DNA of 64,000 nt, taken from Bacteroidales bacterium (GTDB taxonomy: Bacteria; Bacteroidota; Bacteroidia; Bacteroidales; UBA10428). The notes under the pieces were generated by a model. The model did not search any database and was not told the DNA's origin. It saw only the letters and a list, made by a program, of their open reading frames with translations. The stretch is from the NCBI GenBank assembly GCA_016933335.1, contig JAFGBD010000040.1, forward strand, positions 1 to 64,000, in the 5' to 3' direction. Both the position numbers and the translations under genes were made by a program. Positions 46,087 to 54,265 of the stretch are shown here, piece after piece. How positions within the stretch are numbered: the first letter of the stretch is position 1; every line of letters begins with the position of its first letter.

Positions 46087-46215
46087 GGTAATGAACATTT
46101 TAGTTATTTCCAATAAGACGCATGATAATCTAAAACGCTGCAGGATGCGAAGTAAAACTGCCCTTTCAGGGCTTTTCTGCCAGATAAAATACGGAGGCTG
46201 TTATGCTGGTTTTAT

Positions 46216-48495
46216 CTATGCTTTAACTGAATTTTTCATCAATACCTTACTTTGTTCGGCAAAATCCCTGGATGTTTTTGCAAGGTTAATGATATAAAGT
46301 ACCAGGTTCTTGGTTTCACTCAGGATGTCAAGATATAACAGACTGATACGGGTACCGGTATTGTCTGATTTTATTCTTTTCAGGTGGGTTTTGCGCATCT
46401 TTGATAATTCAGCCAGGACCTCCAGCATATGATCATTGAGCTTATCCATGTTGCCAAATTTTCCTGAAGATATTGTCTTAATTACTTTATCGGTATAGGC
46501 AGAAAAGGTTTTTGAAAATGACTTCAGATCATCTGCCTGGGCTTCGCTGAGGGGTGCATGATTATTATCGACATGCTCAAAAACCGGTTGCGCGATGAAA
46601 TTCATACAATGGGCGGTTTCTCTCAAATAGTCGAGTAATTGCACATAATAGTCACCTGTCTCAATTGATTCTTCCACCTGGAGCGTTCTGACCGTTTCGT
46701 GAACATTTTTCTTGAATGATTTAACTTCTTTGTTGAGCTTTCTGACATCCTTGAGTGCATTCTTTAGTTTTTTGCGTTTTTCAGAGATGAAAGCATTGAC
46801 AATTGTACTGTATAATTCCGAAATGGCTATCAGTGAAATGACAACCCTGACATTGCATTTTTCCTGTATAGTCTTGCCGTTTATATCTATGTCAAGCTTG
46901 AAATCTTCTTCTGATTTTTTGAAGTCGTCCTCACGTTTCTTGTGAACCATATGCGTTTTATAGACAAAACCAATGGCAAGAACCACGAGTCCGGCAATGG
47001 CATATTTACCGCCCCAGCTGATGAGAAATGCCATCAGTAAGCTGGATGTAAATGCAACAAAAGCAGTTACGAACCATCCGCCGATAACCGTTATGACACC
47101 CGAGATTCTGTAGACAGCGCTCTCTCGTCCCCACGCCCTGTCAGCAAGGGAGGTTCCCATGGCAACCATAAAAGTCACGTAGGTGGTTGAAAGCGGCAAT
47201 TTGTATGAGGTTGCAAATGCAATCAGGCTGCTGGCGACAGCAAGATTTACAGAGGCACGGACCAGATCAAACGATATGCTTTTATCTTTCCTGCACTGTT
47301 TTTTAAATGCTTTGTCATCCAGCCTTTTATTCAGTGATTTGTTAAAGGAATTGGGTAAAATAAATCTGAAAAAGTTGCCCAGTTGAATCCAGTTCCTGAC
47401 AAGGACACGGGCAAACCCGTAAGATGCAAATCTTTCATTGACTTCATCCTGGTTGCCTAAATTGATTTCAGTGCGGGTAACTGTCCTGGCCTTTTTTGAA
47501 ATCCACAATGTGATGACCATGACAAGCCCGGCAATGATCAGAAATGAGGTGGGCGTATCAACCTGCCCTCTCAGGGAGCTCATGGCCAGTTCGTTTGCTC
47601 CCATGGCCTGCTGGGCAGCATAGATTTTATATGATTCAAAACCGGCAAGCGGAACCCCTATAAAATTAACCAGGTCGTTTCCCGCAAATGCCATGGCCAG
47701 AGCAAAGGTGCCAAAAAGCACGATTACCTTGAATACATTGAAATTAAAAATCCATTGAAGCAACTGGGTCAAAACCGCCCAGAAGGCAAAGCTGATCCCC
47801 ATAATCAGCAAACTGTTGCCTGTTATCCATTCGATTTTTTCATCACTCAGGAATGATGAACCTTTTGCTCCCTTGATCAGAATAAAATAGGTGATGGCAG
47901 TAATGGCCAGACCTCCAAAGACTGATCCGAAATATTTGATTGTTTTCTTATAATTGAAGGTGAAAAGAATTCTTGTCAGATACTGGATGATGATTCCGAC
48001 TGAAAATGCAATCACAATAGACAGCAGGATGCCCGAAATGATCAGAAGGGCCCTTTCGGTATTGATGAAATTGCCCATATCGGCCATTGTATAGGCAGAG
48101 TGTTTGATTTTTACCAGTGAAATAGCGACCGCTGCTCCCAGCAATTCAAATACAATCGAAACAGTGGTGGAGGTTGGTAACCCGAATGTGTTGAAAAGAT
48201 CCAGCAACATGACATCGGTTAACATCACCGCCAGAAAGATGATCATGATCTCGGAAAAATAAAAGGATTCAGGATGAAAGATTCCTTTCCTGGCCACCTC
48301 CATCATACCGCTTGAAAAAGTCGCACCAACCAGCACACCTATGGCAGCTATCAATATGATGATTCTGAACGGAGCAACCTTTGATCCGATTGCCGAGTTG
48401 AGAAAATTAACCGCGTCATTGCTTACTCCGACTATCAGGTCTGATATTGCCAGCGCAAAAAGGACGATAACAATGATCAGGTAAAACGTATCCAT
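46216..48495 (-). CDS. PiT-family inorganic phosphate transporter with C-terminal PhoU-like domain
   Basis: A 759-residue PiT protein. Two signature halves are visible: GVSNDAVNFLNSAIG near residue 23 and FAGNDLVNFIGVPLAG near 270, with about ten membrane helices. After about residue 530 the chain becomes soluble and helical (ISLIAISELYSTIVNAF and later), resembling PhoU/DUF47 proteins that normally are separate partners of PiT. This fused form is common in Bacteroidota. Likely role: low-affinity phosphate uptake with its own regulator. Confidence 0.92.
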   Translation of the reverse strand: MDTFYLIIVIVLFALAISDLIVGVSNDAVNFLNSAIGSKVAPFRIIILIAAIGVLVGATFSSGMMEVARKGIFHPESFYFSEIMIIFLAVMLTDVMLLDLFNTFGLPTSTTVSIVFELLGAAVAISLVKIKHSAYTMADMGNFINTERALLIISGILLSIVIAFSVGIIIQYLTRILFTFNYKKTIKYFGSVFGGLAITAITYFILIKGAKGSSFLSDEKIEWITGNSLLIMGISFAFWAVLTQLLQWIFNFNVFKVIVLFGTFALAMAFAGNDLVNFIGVPLAGFESYKIYAAQQAMGANELAMSSLRGQVDTPTSFLIIAGLVMVITLWISKKARTVTRTEINLGNQDEVNERFASYGFARVLVRNWIQLGNFFRFILPNSFNKSLNKRLDDKAFKKQCRKDKSISFDLVRASVNLAVASSLIAFATSYKLPLSTTYVTFMVAMGTSLADRAWGRESAVYRISGVITVIGGWFVTAFVAFTSSLLMAFLISWGGKYAIAGLVVLAIGFVYKTHMVHKKREDDFKKSEEDFKLDIDINGKTIQEKCNVRVVISLIAISELYSTIVNAFISEKRKKLKNALKDVRKLNKEVKSFKKNVHETVRTLQVEESIETGDYYVQLLDYLRETAHCMNFIAQPVFEHVDNNHAPLSEAQADDLKSFSKTFSAYTDKVIKTISSGKFGNMDKLNDHMLEVLAELSKMRKTHLKRIKSDNTGTRISLLYLDILSETKNLVLYIINLAKTSRDFAEQSKVLMKNSVKA

Positions 48496-48532
48496 AGAAG
48501 AATCACTTAATAGTTATTTAAATAACAAAGAA

Positions 48533-48540
48533 CAAAGTTA
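48533..48540 (-). promoter_or_regulatory. -7 promoter element of the PiT gene
   Basis: On the minus strand TAACTTTG matches TAnnTTTG, about 37 bases before the ATG at 48495. A TTTTG lies 14 bases upstream, short of the usual -33 spacing. Confidence 0.45.
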
Positions 48541-48642
48541 ATTTCTAAAAATTACAAAATATCATTTCAATGTTAATTTTATATTAAGTTATCTGACACT
48601 GCAAGAGCAATCAGGCGAATATATATTGAACCAGCAGATATT

Positions 48643-49359
48643 TCAGTCAGGCCATCCAAATCTCTGAATGGCTTCTTTCATGATCGCATCGGTGGCACTA
48701 GCGCCGATCCTTGTAGCCCCCAGTTCATGAGCCTTAAGCAGCTGGTCAAGATTCCTTATACCGCCGGCTGCCTTTATCCCGACTTCCGGATCGCAGTATT
48801 TTCGCATCAGAACCAGGTCTTTTTCTGTTGCACCTTCATAGTTGTATTTCCCGTCATTGCCTTTCACAAAGCCATAACCGGTGGATGTTTTCACGAATGC
48901 AACCTTTTGTTTGCTGCATATTTTGCATAGTCTGATCTTGTCCGCATCCCTGGTCAGAAAATCTGTTTCAAAAATAACCTTTAATATGGCATTATGGCTT
49001 TTACAGGAGTCATTGATCTGTTTGATTTCATTCTCTGTATATTCCCAGTCTCCCTGCAGGGCTTTGCCGATATTAATAACCATATCCGCTTCAGCAGCAC
49101 CATCTGCGATAACCTGGTGCGCTTCACTTACCTTTATTCCGGTCGTGCTGTTTCCGTGAGGAAATCCGATTACCGCGCAGATTTTAACATCGGAGTGCTG
49201 AAGCAATGATGCAGCCTGCCTGGTATGATAAGGTTTTACACATACGGTTGCAACATGATATTTGGCGGCTGTTTCGCAATGTTTTTTCAGGTCTTCATCT
49301 GTAAATAAGGGATGAAGTACTGAATGATCAATCATTCTGGCTATCCTGGTTGCATTCAT
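48643..49359 (-). CDS. deoC: Deoxyribose-phosphate aldolase
   Basis: Cleaves 2-deoxyribose 5-phosphate to glyceraldehyde 3-phosphate and acetaldehyde in deoxynucleoside breakdown. The 238-residue TIM barrel has the Schiff-base Lys in VAFVKTSTGYG, the second Lys in VGIKAAGGIR, and the conserved AVIGFPHG and KVIFET segments. Length is typical. It is a single-gene unit between the phosphate transporter and the porin; no other nucleoside genes are near. Confidence 0.96.
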   Translation of the reverse strand: MNATRIARMIDHSVLHPLFTDEDLKKHCETAAKYHVATVCVKPYHTRQAASLLQHSDVKICAVIGFPHGNSTTGIKVSEAHQVIADGAAEADMVINIGKALQGDWEYTENEIKQINDSCKSHNAILKVIFETDFLTRDADKIRLCKICSKQKVAFVKTSTGYGFVKGNDGKYNYEGATEKDLVLMRKYCDPEVGIKAAGGIRNLDQLLKAHELGATRIGASATDAIMKEAIQRFGWPD

Positions 49360-49492
49360 AATGACATTATTTTTGTGTTACGGGCACATTTAATATATTA
49401 TCCGTTATATCTGCCGGTGTTCGCTGGCTTAAAACTAGCAAAAGGAAATGAATTTAAAAACGCAGGCCTAAAAATTCGGTCAGGATAATATT

Positions 49493-50590
49493 TCAGAAAG
49501 CGATTTCCAGTGCGAATTCATAGTAATTGGTGGTTCTTTCAGGTGATCTGAATTTCTGGTAGTCGATTAACAGCTTGTTTTTGAAGAACCTGTAAGAAAT
49601 TCCTGCAATGAATGTGTTTTTATCAACGGCAGGGGATTCCGCTATTCTGAAATGATCATATCTTGAAAAAACCGCAAACCTGGTTTTTGGGATCAGGAAC
49701 TCACCAAACAACGAGTATCCTTCGGTATCATACGATCGATTGAATTCATCAGTATATGTTCCTGAAAAATCACCCTTTCCGGTATAGTATTGAAATGTGA
49801 ATTTGTGATATCTGCTTTCAGAGGAAAGCATGAAGAGGTTCATCCTGAATTCGGGGATTGAATCAGGCAGGTTTGCATCACCGTATGCAAGTCCGTGCGA
49901 AAACTGAAGGCCTGGTATAAAATCCGGAAATGGCCTGAGACTGATCCTTGTTTCAATGGTCTTATTGCTGTTTTTTTCAATGGCGTGATAACCTCCCCCG
50001 TTAAATATTCCGATCGCAAAGCTCCCGTATTTCCCAGCTTCATGATTGTTGACTTTTTTCCGGTATTCTTCATTCATTTCACCGCCCAGCAATCCGATGC
50101 AGGTTATCCCGAAGTCAGCAGAATTAATGATCGAATTCCTTTCAACGAACATTGTTCCCTGTACACGGTATTGATTGATATGTTCCTCAAATTCGAGCCA
50201 TGGCCGGTGTACCAGTCCCAGTTCAATATAGCTGTGCTTTAACAAAGGAATTTGATCAAATTTTCCCCTTAAATACAAATATTTCAGACGGAGTTCAACA
50301 TTTCCGGCATCACCTCCTTCTTTGTCAATTGTAATATCCTGGGTGTACCTTACGGCAAAAACATCGTTTATTCCGGTATTGATGGTAAAATATCCCCTTT
50401 TCAGCAGGAACTGATGCAGGTCTGCTTTGTTATCATAGTTATAAGCCATGAAGTATTGCCCGGAAATGATTGTACTTCGGGCAATGTTTTTTAATGTTAT
50501 CTCTTTTTCATTATCCTGGGCAAAAATGGTGCTGTTGCTTAAACTGCCTGTTAATGTAAAGGTGATCATCAAAATTATGATTCTGTTCAT
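49493..50590 (-). CDS. Outer-membrane porin-like protein
   Basis: A 365-residue exported beta-barrel protein. The signal peptide ends IFAQ; about 16 amphipathic strands follow, with the C-terminal Phe (YYEFALEIAF) needed for outer-membrane insertion. The pattern resembles phosphate-selective porin O/P-type proteins of Bacteroidota, and a phosphate transporter gene is close by, but the exact substrate is not certain. Confidence 0.75.
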   Translation of the reverse strand: MNRIIILMITFTLTGSLSNSTIFAQDNEKEITLKNIARSTIISGQYFMAYNYDNKADLHQFLLKRGYFTINTGINDVFAVRYTQDITIDKEGGDAGNVELRLKYLYLRGKFDQIPLLKHSYIELGLVHRPWLEFEEHINQYRVQGTMFVERNSIINSADFGITCIGLLGGEMNEEYRKKVNNHEAGKYGSFAIGIFNGGGYHAIEKNSNKTIETRISLRPFPDFIPGLQFSHGLAYGDANLPDSIPEFRMNLFMLSSESRYHKFTFQYYTGKGDFSGTYTDEFNRSYDTEGYSLFGEFLIPKTRFAVFSRYDHFRIAESPAVDKNTFIAGISYRFFKNKLLIDYQKFRSPERTTNYYEFALEIAF

Positions 50591-50695
50591 TGCAGGTTCT
50601 TAATATTAAGGTTGAAATTCATGTAACAATTTCTTAACAAAGGTTGAAATTAATCAAATAATCCAACCGGCAAAATCAAAGACAGAAATTCCGGA

Positions 50696-50735
50696 GATTG
50701 ATTCTCCTCAAAGCAGGTTTAGAGGAACCGGATCG
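50696..50735 (+). repeat. REP-like repeat, copy B (degenerate)
   Basis: Plus-strand ATTGATTCTCCTC and the following AAGCAGG..GAGGAACC..GATC match the reverse complement of copy A at 31-60 and its flanks with few differences. The palindrome is imperfect here (arms about CCTC and GAGG). The similarity extends past the palindrome, so it is unlikely to be chance. Confidence 0.5.
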
Positions 50736-51006
50736 AAGCGGGGCTCACTGAAAGTAATGCGCTCGCCGGGCTTCATCAATTATTTTCTGAATGGTAATGG
50801 GGTGATTTTTTTTAACTGAAGGTAAATAAAAATGCTTCAGGGTATCATCATTACGAATCCGTTACTGATACATAAGTTCTAAGGCAGATTATTTGAAAAA
50901 TATCAGCTGTAAACAGTCCGTACTCAGTTTTATTGAAATACCTGAATGTATATCCTGATTTATTGTTATTATAAGCAACTGTATAACAATAATAAAAAAG
51001 TGTACT

Positions 51007-51042
51007 GTCGCTTACACACGACTATTAGTCGTTTACAAACGA
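51007..51042 (+). promoter_or_regulatory. Tandem operator-like sites before ssb
   Basis: Two 15-base units, GTCGCTTACACACGA (51007-51021) and GTCGTTTACAAACGA (51028-51042), differ at two positions and are exactly 21 bases apart, two DNA turns. The second contains a perfect palindrome TCGTTT-AC-AAACGA. This is the pattern of a dimeric repressor or activator binding twice, about 95 bases before the ssb start. Confidence 0.6.
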
Positions 51043-51134
51043 ATGTAAATGCTTATCAACCGTATAACTGCCATGATCTGGCTTTATTTTGTTTTGATAT
51101 TTCATTCTATTCAAATATTTTAAAACTTAAGATC

Positions 51135-51479
51135 ATGAGTCATTTAAGAAATCAAGTCAATTTGATTGGCAATCTTGGTATGGATCCGGAAATCAAGGTG
51201 CTTGAAAATGGTAAGAAAGTCGCTCGCTTTTCAATTGCCACAAGTGAGCGTTTCAGAAATTCAGAAGGGGAGCAGGTCAAAGAAACCCAATGGCATCAGG
51301 TTGTTGCCTGGGGCGGAAGTGCGGGCATAGCTGAACAGTTTCTGAAGAAAGGAAAAGAGGTCGCCCTGAGCGGAAGGCTTTCACATCGTTCCTATGAGGA
51401 TAAGGACGGGAACACCCGTTATATGACAGAAGTTATTGTGAACGAGATCGTATTGCTGGGCAACGGGCAGAAAGACTAG
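51135..51479 (+). CDS. ssb: Short single-stranded DNA-binding protein
   Basis: A 114-residue OB-fold SSB with VNLIGNLGMDPEIKVLENGKKVARFSIATSE, the WHQVVAWGG motif and GKEVALSGRLSHRSY. It ends GNGQKD directly after the OB fold and lacks the Gly-rich linker and acidic C-terminal tip (DDLPF-type) that recruits repair and replication proteins. It therefore looks like a shortened paralogue rather than the main replicative SSB. Start ATG 51135 follows from family alignment; the longer reading frame upstream is not coding. Flanked by operator-like repeats and a terminator, it is a single-gene unit. Confidence 0.92.
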   Translation: MSHLRNQVNLIGNLGMDPEIKVLENGKKVARFSIATSERFRNSEGEQVKETQWHQVVAWGGSAGIAEQFLKKGKEVALSGRLSHRSYEDKDGNTRYMTEVIVNEIVLLGNGQKD

Positions 51480-51488
51480 GTATGAAAA

Positions 51489-51530
51489 AACCTTCCTTGT
51501 GAAATGCATTCCATTGTCATAAGGAAGGTT
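51489..51530 (+). terminator. Hairpin terminator after ssb
   Basis: A perfect 10-bp stem (AACCTTCCTT at 51489-51498, AAGGAAGGTT at 51521-51530) with a 22-base loop, followed by CTTTGTTT. It begins 9 bases after the ssb stop and also precedes the convergent usp gene. Confidence 0.7.
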
Positions 51531-51556
51531 CTTTGTTTACCCCGGAAGGTGATTTA

Positions 51557-52375
51557 TCAGGTAAATCCGCCCAGTCTGTGAAGATCCACCCTGGGATTAA
51601 GAACCATAACCGGGATTTTATGAGTGTTGGTAATATATCTTTGTTCCCTTAGCCCGAAAAGGGTTTTATCCCATGAAATGAATCTGCTGAGCATTATTAT
51701 TATCAGATCAGCCCTGATAAACTTCGAGAATTCGATGGATTCTTCGGTGAAGCTTTTTTTACCTCGGGCATGCACAAGCTCAAAGTCGATGTTGTGCCCT
51801 TCAAGATATTTGGTGGCAAATTTGAGATTATTTCTGATCCTGTAGTCTGAAAGATTTGGTCTGAAAAGATAAATCTGGGGATGGTAAAACCTGGTCAGGA
51901 AATTAATCCAGCTCAGTTTCTCTTTATTCTCACTCCTGAAATCAATGGGTACAATCACTTTTTTAATGCTATATCTTATGGGCGGGCTTTGAACAACAAT
52001 AAACGGAACCTCGGAACCCATCATCACTTTAATAGCCCTGCTGCGAAAGAATTTTTGTATACCCTTTGGGCCGTCTGTTTTCATGATAACCAGCATGGCG
52101 TTCAGATTGTGTGCGATTTTTTTAATGGCTTTGGATACCCTGCCTGGTCTGACCATTAACCTGGGCTTGATTTTATATGTCCTGGATGTTTCGTTGGCCA
52201 GGGAGGTCAGCTTTTCGGTGATAAATACTTCTTGTGACAGGTTTGGTATGATGTGCAGCAAGGTCAGGTCAGTATGAAGCATTTTGGCAATCTGTATTCC
52301 ATGCTGTAAAGCACAGTCAGACAGGGGAGTGAAATCATATGGAACAAGTATGGTTCTTCGCGCCTTGGTCTCCAT
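51557..52375 (-). CDS. Universal stress protein (tandem UspA domains)
   Basis: A 272-residue protein with two Usp domains. The first begins TILVPYDFTPLSDCALQHGIQIAKM; the second begins VIVPIDFRSENKEKL. The ATP-binding G-x2-G-x9-G pattern is not clear, so it may be the non-ATP-binding type. Tandem Usp proteins are general stress factors; the regulator is unknown, though a 17-base palindrome lies in the upstream region. Confidence 0.88.
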   Translation of the reverse strand: METKARRTILVPYDFTPLSDCALQHGIQIAKMLHTDLTLLHIIPNLSQEVFITEKLTSLANETSRTYKIKPRLMVRPGRVSKAIKKIAHNLNAMLVIMKTDGPKGIQKFFRSRAIKVMMGSEVPFIVVQSPPIRYSIKKVIVPIDFRSENKEKLSWINFLTRFYHPQIYLFRPNLSDYRIRNNLKFATKYLEGHNIDFELVHARGKKSFTEESIEFSKFIRADLIIIMLSRFISWDKTLFGLREQRYITNTHKIPVMVLNPRVDLHRLGGFT

Positions 52376-52518
52376 GGCAGTGTAATTAAGAATGCTGATA
52401 TTGAATGATAAAAAGAACGCTTTTTAATGCTTTACATCATATAAAAGTAGGAATTTTTAATTTCATAACATAATTCTTGCCGCCTAATTTAACATATTAG
52501 ATGGTTGATATCAAGTTT

Positions 52519-52535
52519 TGTATTTGTAAAATACA
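52519..52535. promoter_or_regulatory. Palindrome TGTATTT-GTA-AAATACA
   Basis: Perfect 7-base arms with a 3-base spacer, about 145 bases upstream of usp, between usp and acyP. Its form suits a dimeric DNA-binding protein site. Confidence 0.4.
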
Positions 52536-52591
52536 GATATTCAGATTATAACAAATATTACTTCCTTATCTGCCAGGTCATTTTAAAATGG

Positions 52592-52608
52592 TTCTGCGGC
52601 CCGCAGAA
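52592..52608 (-). terminator. Hairpin after acyP
   Basis: TTCTGCG-GCC-CGCAGAA, a GC-rich 7-bp stem, follows the acyP stop on the minus strand by about 60 bases, then CCATTTTAAAAT. The T tract is weak, so termination is only probable. Confidence 0.45.
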
Positions 52609-52670
52609 AACACAAAGGGACTGATTGTATTTATTCCGAAATATTTGTCTTGCTGATGATTACAAAGTAG

Positions 52671-52943
52671 TCAGAATCTGATATCAAACCCGTTGAAGTG
52701 TTTTAATTCTCCGTCAGCTACTTCTACATTGTTCACATTTGAATTTGAAGGACCATGCCAGCACCATTCGATAAACTGACTGATATTGCTTTCCGGTCCC
52801 TCGGCTTCCAAATAAACAGAACCGTCGGGGAGATTTCTGACAAAACCCCTGACTGCAAAAGTCCTGGCAGCATCTCTCGCTGAAAAACGAAATCCGACAC
52901 CTTGCACGATGCCGTATATTGTTATATTTTTATGAATTATCAT
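52671..52943 (-). CDS. acyP: Acylphosphatase
   Basis: A 90-residue acylphosphatase that hydrolyses acyl phosphates such as acetyl or 1,3-bisphosphoglycerate. Catalytic Arg is in GIVQGVGFRFSARDAA and Asn in GFVRNLPDGSVYLEAEG; length and pattern match the family. It stands alone. Confidence 0.95.
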   Translation of the reverse strand: MIIHKNITIYGIVQGVGFRFSARDAARTFAVRGFVRNLPDGSVYLEAEGPESNISQFIEWCWHGPSNSNVNNVEVADGELKHFNGFDIRF

Positions 52944-53022
52944 ACTTGTTTTTATAAGTGGTACTAATAATTCTTATGGACTTTTCATAATTTTTCCCCT
53001 GAAAGTTACAACTTCTTTAACA

Positions 53023-53397
53023 ATGCTGAAATTGCTTGATATATTTTTTGTTGTTTTTCATACCCTGCTGATCATTTTCAATCTTTTTGGGTGGATATTT
53101 AAAAAGACACGGAAAGCAAATTTCATTACACTTTTACTAACAGCATGCTCGTGGTTCATTCTGGGCTTATTTTACGGTATTGGATATTGCCCTCTGACAG
53201 ACTGGCATTTTGTGGTCCTTGAAAAGCTGGGGAACCACAACCTGCCGGCATCATATATCAGGTATTTCATCCTCAGGCTAACCTGTATTGATTTCGACCC
53301 CCAGATGATAGATACATTAACTGTGGTCCTTTTTCTTGTCTCTTTTTTAATATCAGCTGTTTTGAATATCAGGGATTTCAGGAGGAAAAAACAATGA
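53023..53397 (+). CDS. DUF2784 membrane protein
   Basis: A 124-residue protein with four membrane helices and the DUF2784 signature FYGIGYCPLTDWHFVVLEKLG near residue 50-70, followed by SYIRYFILRLTCIDFDP. Family function is unknown. It is encoded divergently from acyP, 80 bases away, with no other partner. Confidence 0.88.
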   Translation: MLKLLDIFFVVFHTLLIIFNLFGWIFKKTRKANFITLLLTACSWFILGLFYGIGYCPLTDWHFVVLEKLGNHNLPASYIRYFILRLTCIDFDPQMIDTLTVVLFLVSFLISAVLNIRDFRRKKQ

Positions 53398-53571
53398 AAC
53401 ATTGAACTTTCTGATCATTCTTTTGTTTTTAGCAAAATGATACCATGAAACAAATCCCTGTCTGTATTTACATAAAATGAATATAATTATGTTTTATCAT
53501 GGCAGGTTATTCTGATTATGATGTCGGACAGGTTATATGACCAATAACCAAATGATGAATTAAACACATGA

Positions 53572-53628
53572 AATCTCCATGTTCTTCAAACACAAATAAG
53601 TATGAATATAATTTGCTACATGGAGGTT
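53572..53628 (+). promoter_or_regulatory. Inverted repeat upstream of the glutathione peroxidase gene
   Basis: AATCTCCATG (53572-53581) and CATGGAGGTT (53619-53628) pair over 10 bases with one G-U, enclosing a 37-base loop, 33 bases before the ATG. It could be a leader hairpin or a spaced operator. Confidence 0.4.
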
Positions 53629-53661
53629 CCATACGAACATTAAAAATAAAAATATCTGCGT

Positions 53662-54204
53662 ATGAAACGTCTGTTAATGATGCTCGTCCTTGGAGTTGGT
53701 TTTGGGGTGGTGCAAAGCCAGGACAGTAAAAGTTTTTATGATCTGAAAGCGCTTACAATTGATGGTAAAGAGTTACATTTTTCTTCTTTAAAGGGGAAAA
53801 AAGTACTGATTGTCAATACTGCTTCCAGGTGTGGACTTACCTCTCAGTATGAAAAGCTTGAAACACTATATCAAAAATACCGGAATGATAAGTTTGTTAT
53901 CCTGGGGTTTCCGTCCAACAATTTCCTGAATCAGGAACCAGGTACCAATAAAGAAATAATGGAATTCTGCAGGTTAAACTACGGTGTTTCATTCCAGATG
54001 ATGTCGAAGATCTCTGTAAAAGGAGATGATGTACATCCGGTATACCAGTGGCTGACCACCAAAGAAAAGAATGGGGTGATGGATTCTGATGTTAAATGGA
54101 ATTTTCAAAAATATCTGATCAGTGAGAATGGACGGCTTGTGAAAGTGGTGCGGCCAAAAGAAGATCCTTTTTCTGATGAAATTGTCGGTTGGATAGAGAA
54201 TTAA
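53662..54204 (+). CDS. Exported glutathione peroxidase-family thiol peroxidase
   Basis: A 180-residue peroxidase. The signal peptide ends VQSQ, placing it in the periplasm. The peroxidatic Cys is in NTASRCGLTSQY, a second Cys in EIMEFCRLNYGV is where thioredoxin-type family members hold the resolving Cys, and FPSNNFLNQEPG and WNFQKYLI supply the Gln and Trp/Asn of the active site. It likely reduces hydroperoxides with thioredoxin-like donors. Confidence 0.95.
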   Translation: MKRLLMMLVLGVGFGVVQSQDSKSFYDLKALTIDGKELHFSSLKGKKVLIVNTASRCGLTSQYEKLETLYQKYRNDKFVILGFPSNNFLNQEPGTNKEIMEFCRLNYGVSFQMMSKISVKGDDVHPVYQWLTTKEKNGVMDSDVKWNFQKYLISENGRLVKVVRPKEDPFSDEIVGWIEN

Positions 54205-54265
54205 TTGACTGCTGTTTGATCTGATAATCTGATCCTGTATTTAGAACCAGCATGCTTCCTGTTTT

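Larger units (their letters stand above)
50591..51134. other. Long intergenic region with repeat copy B and operators
   Basis: About 540 bases between the divergent porin and ssb genes. It contains the REP-like repeat copy B, a GC-rich patch at about 50725-50780 with partial GAAGC/GCTTC pairing, and tandem operator-like sites near 51007-51042. No tRNA or convincing ORF is seen. Confidence 0.55.
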
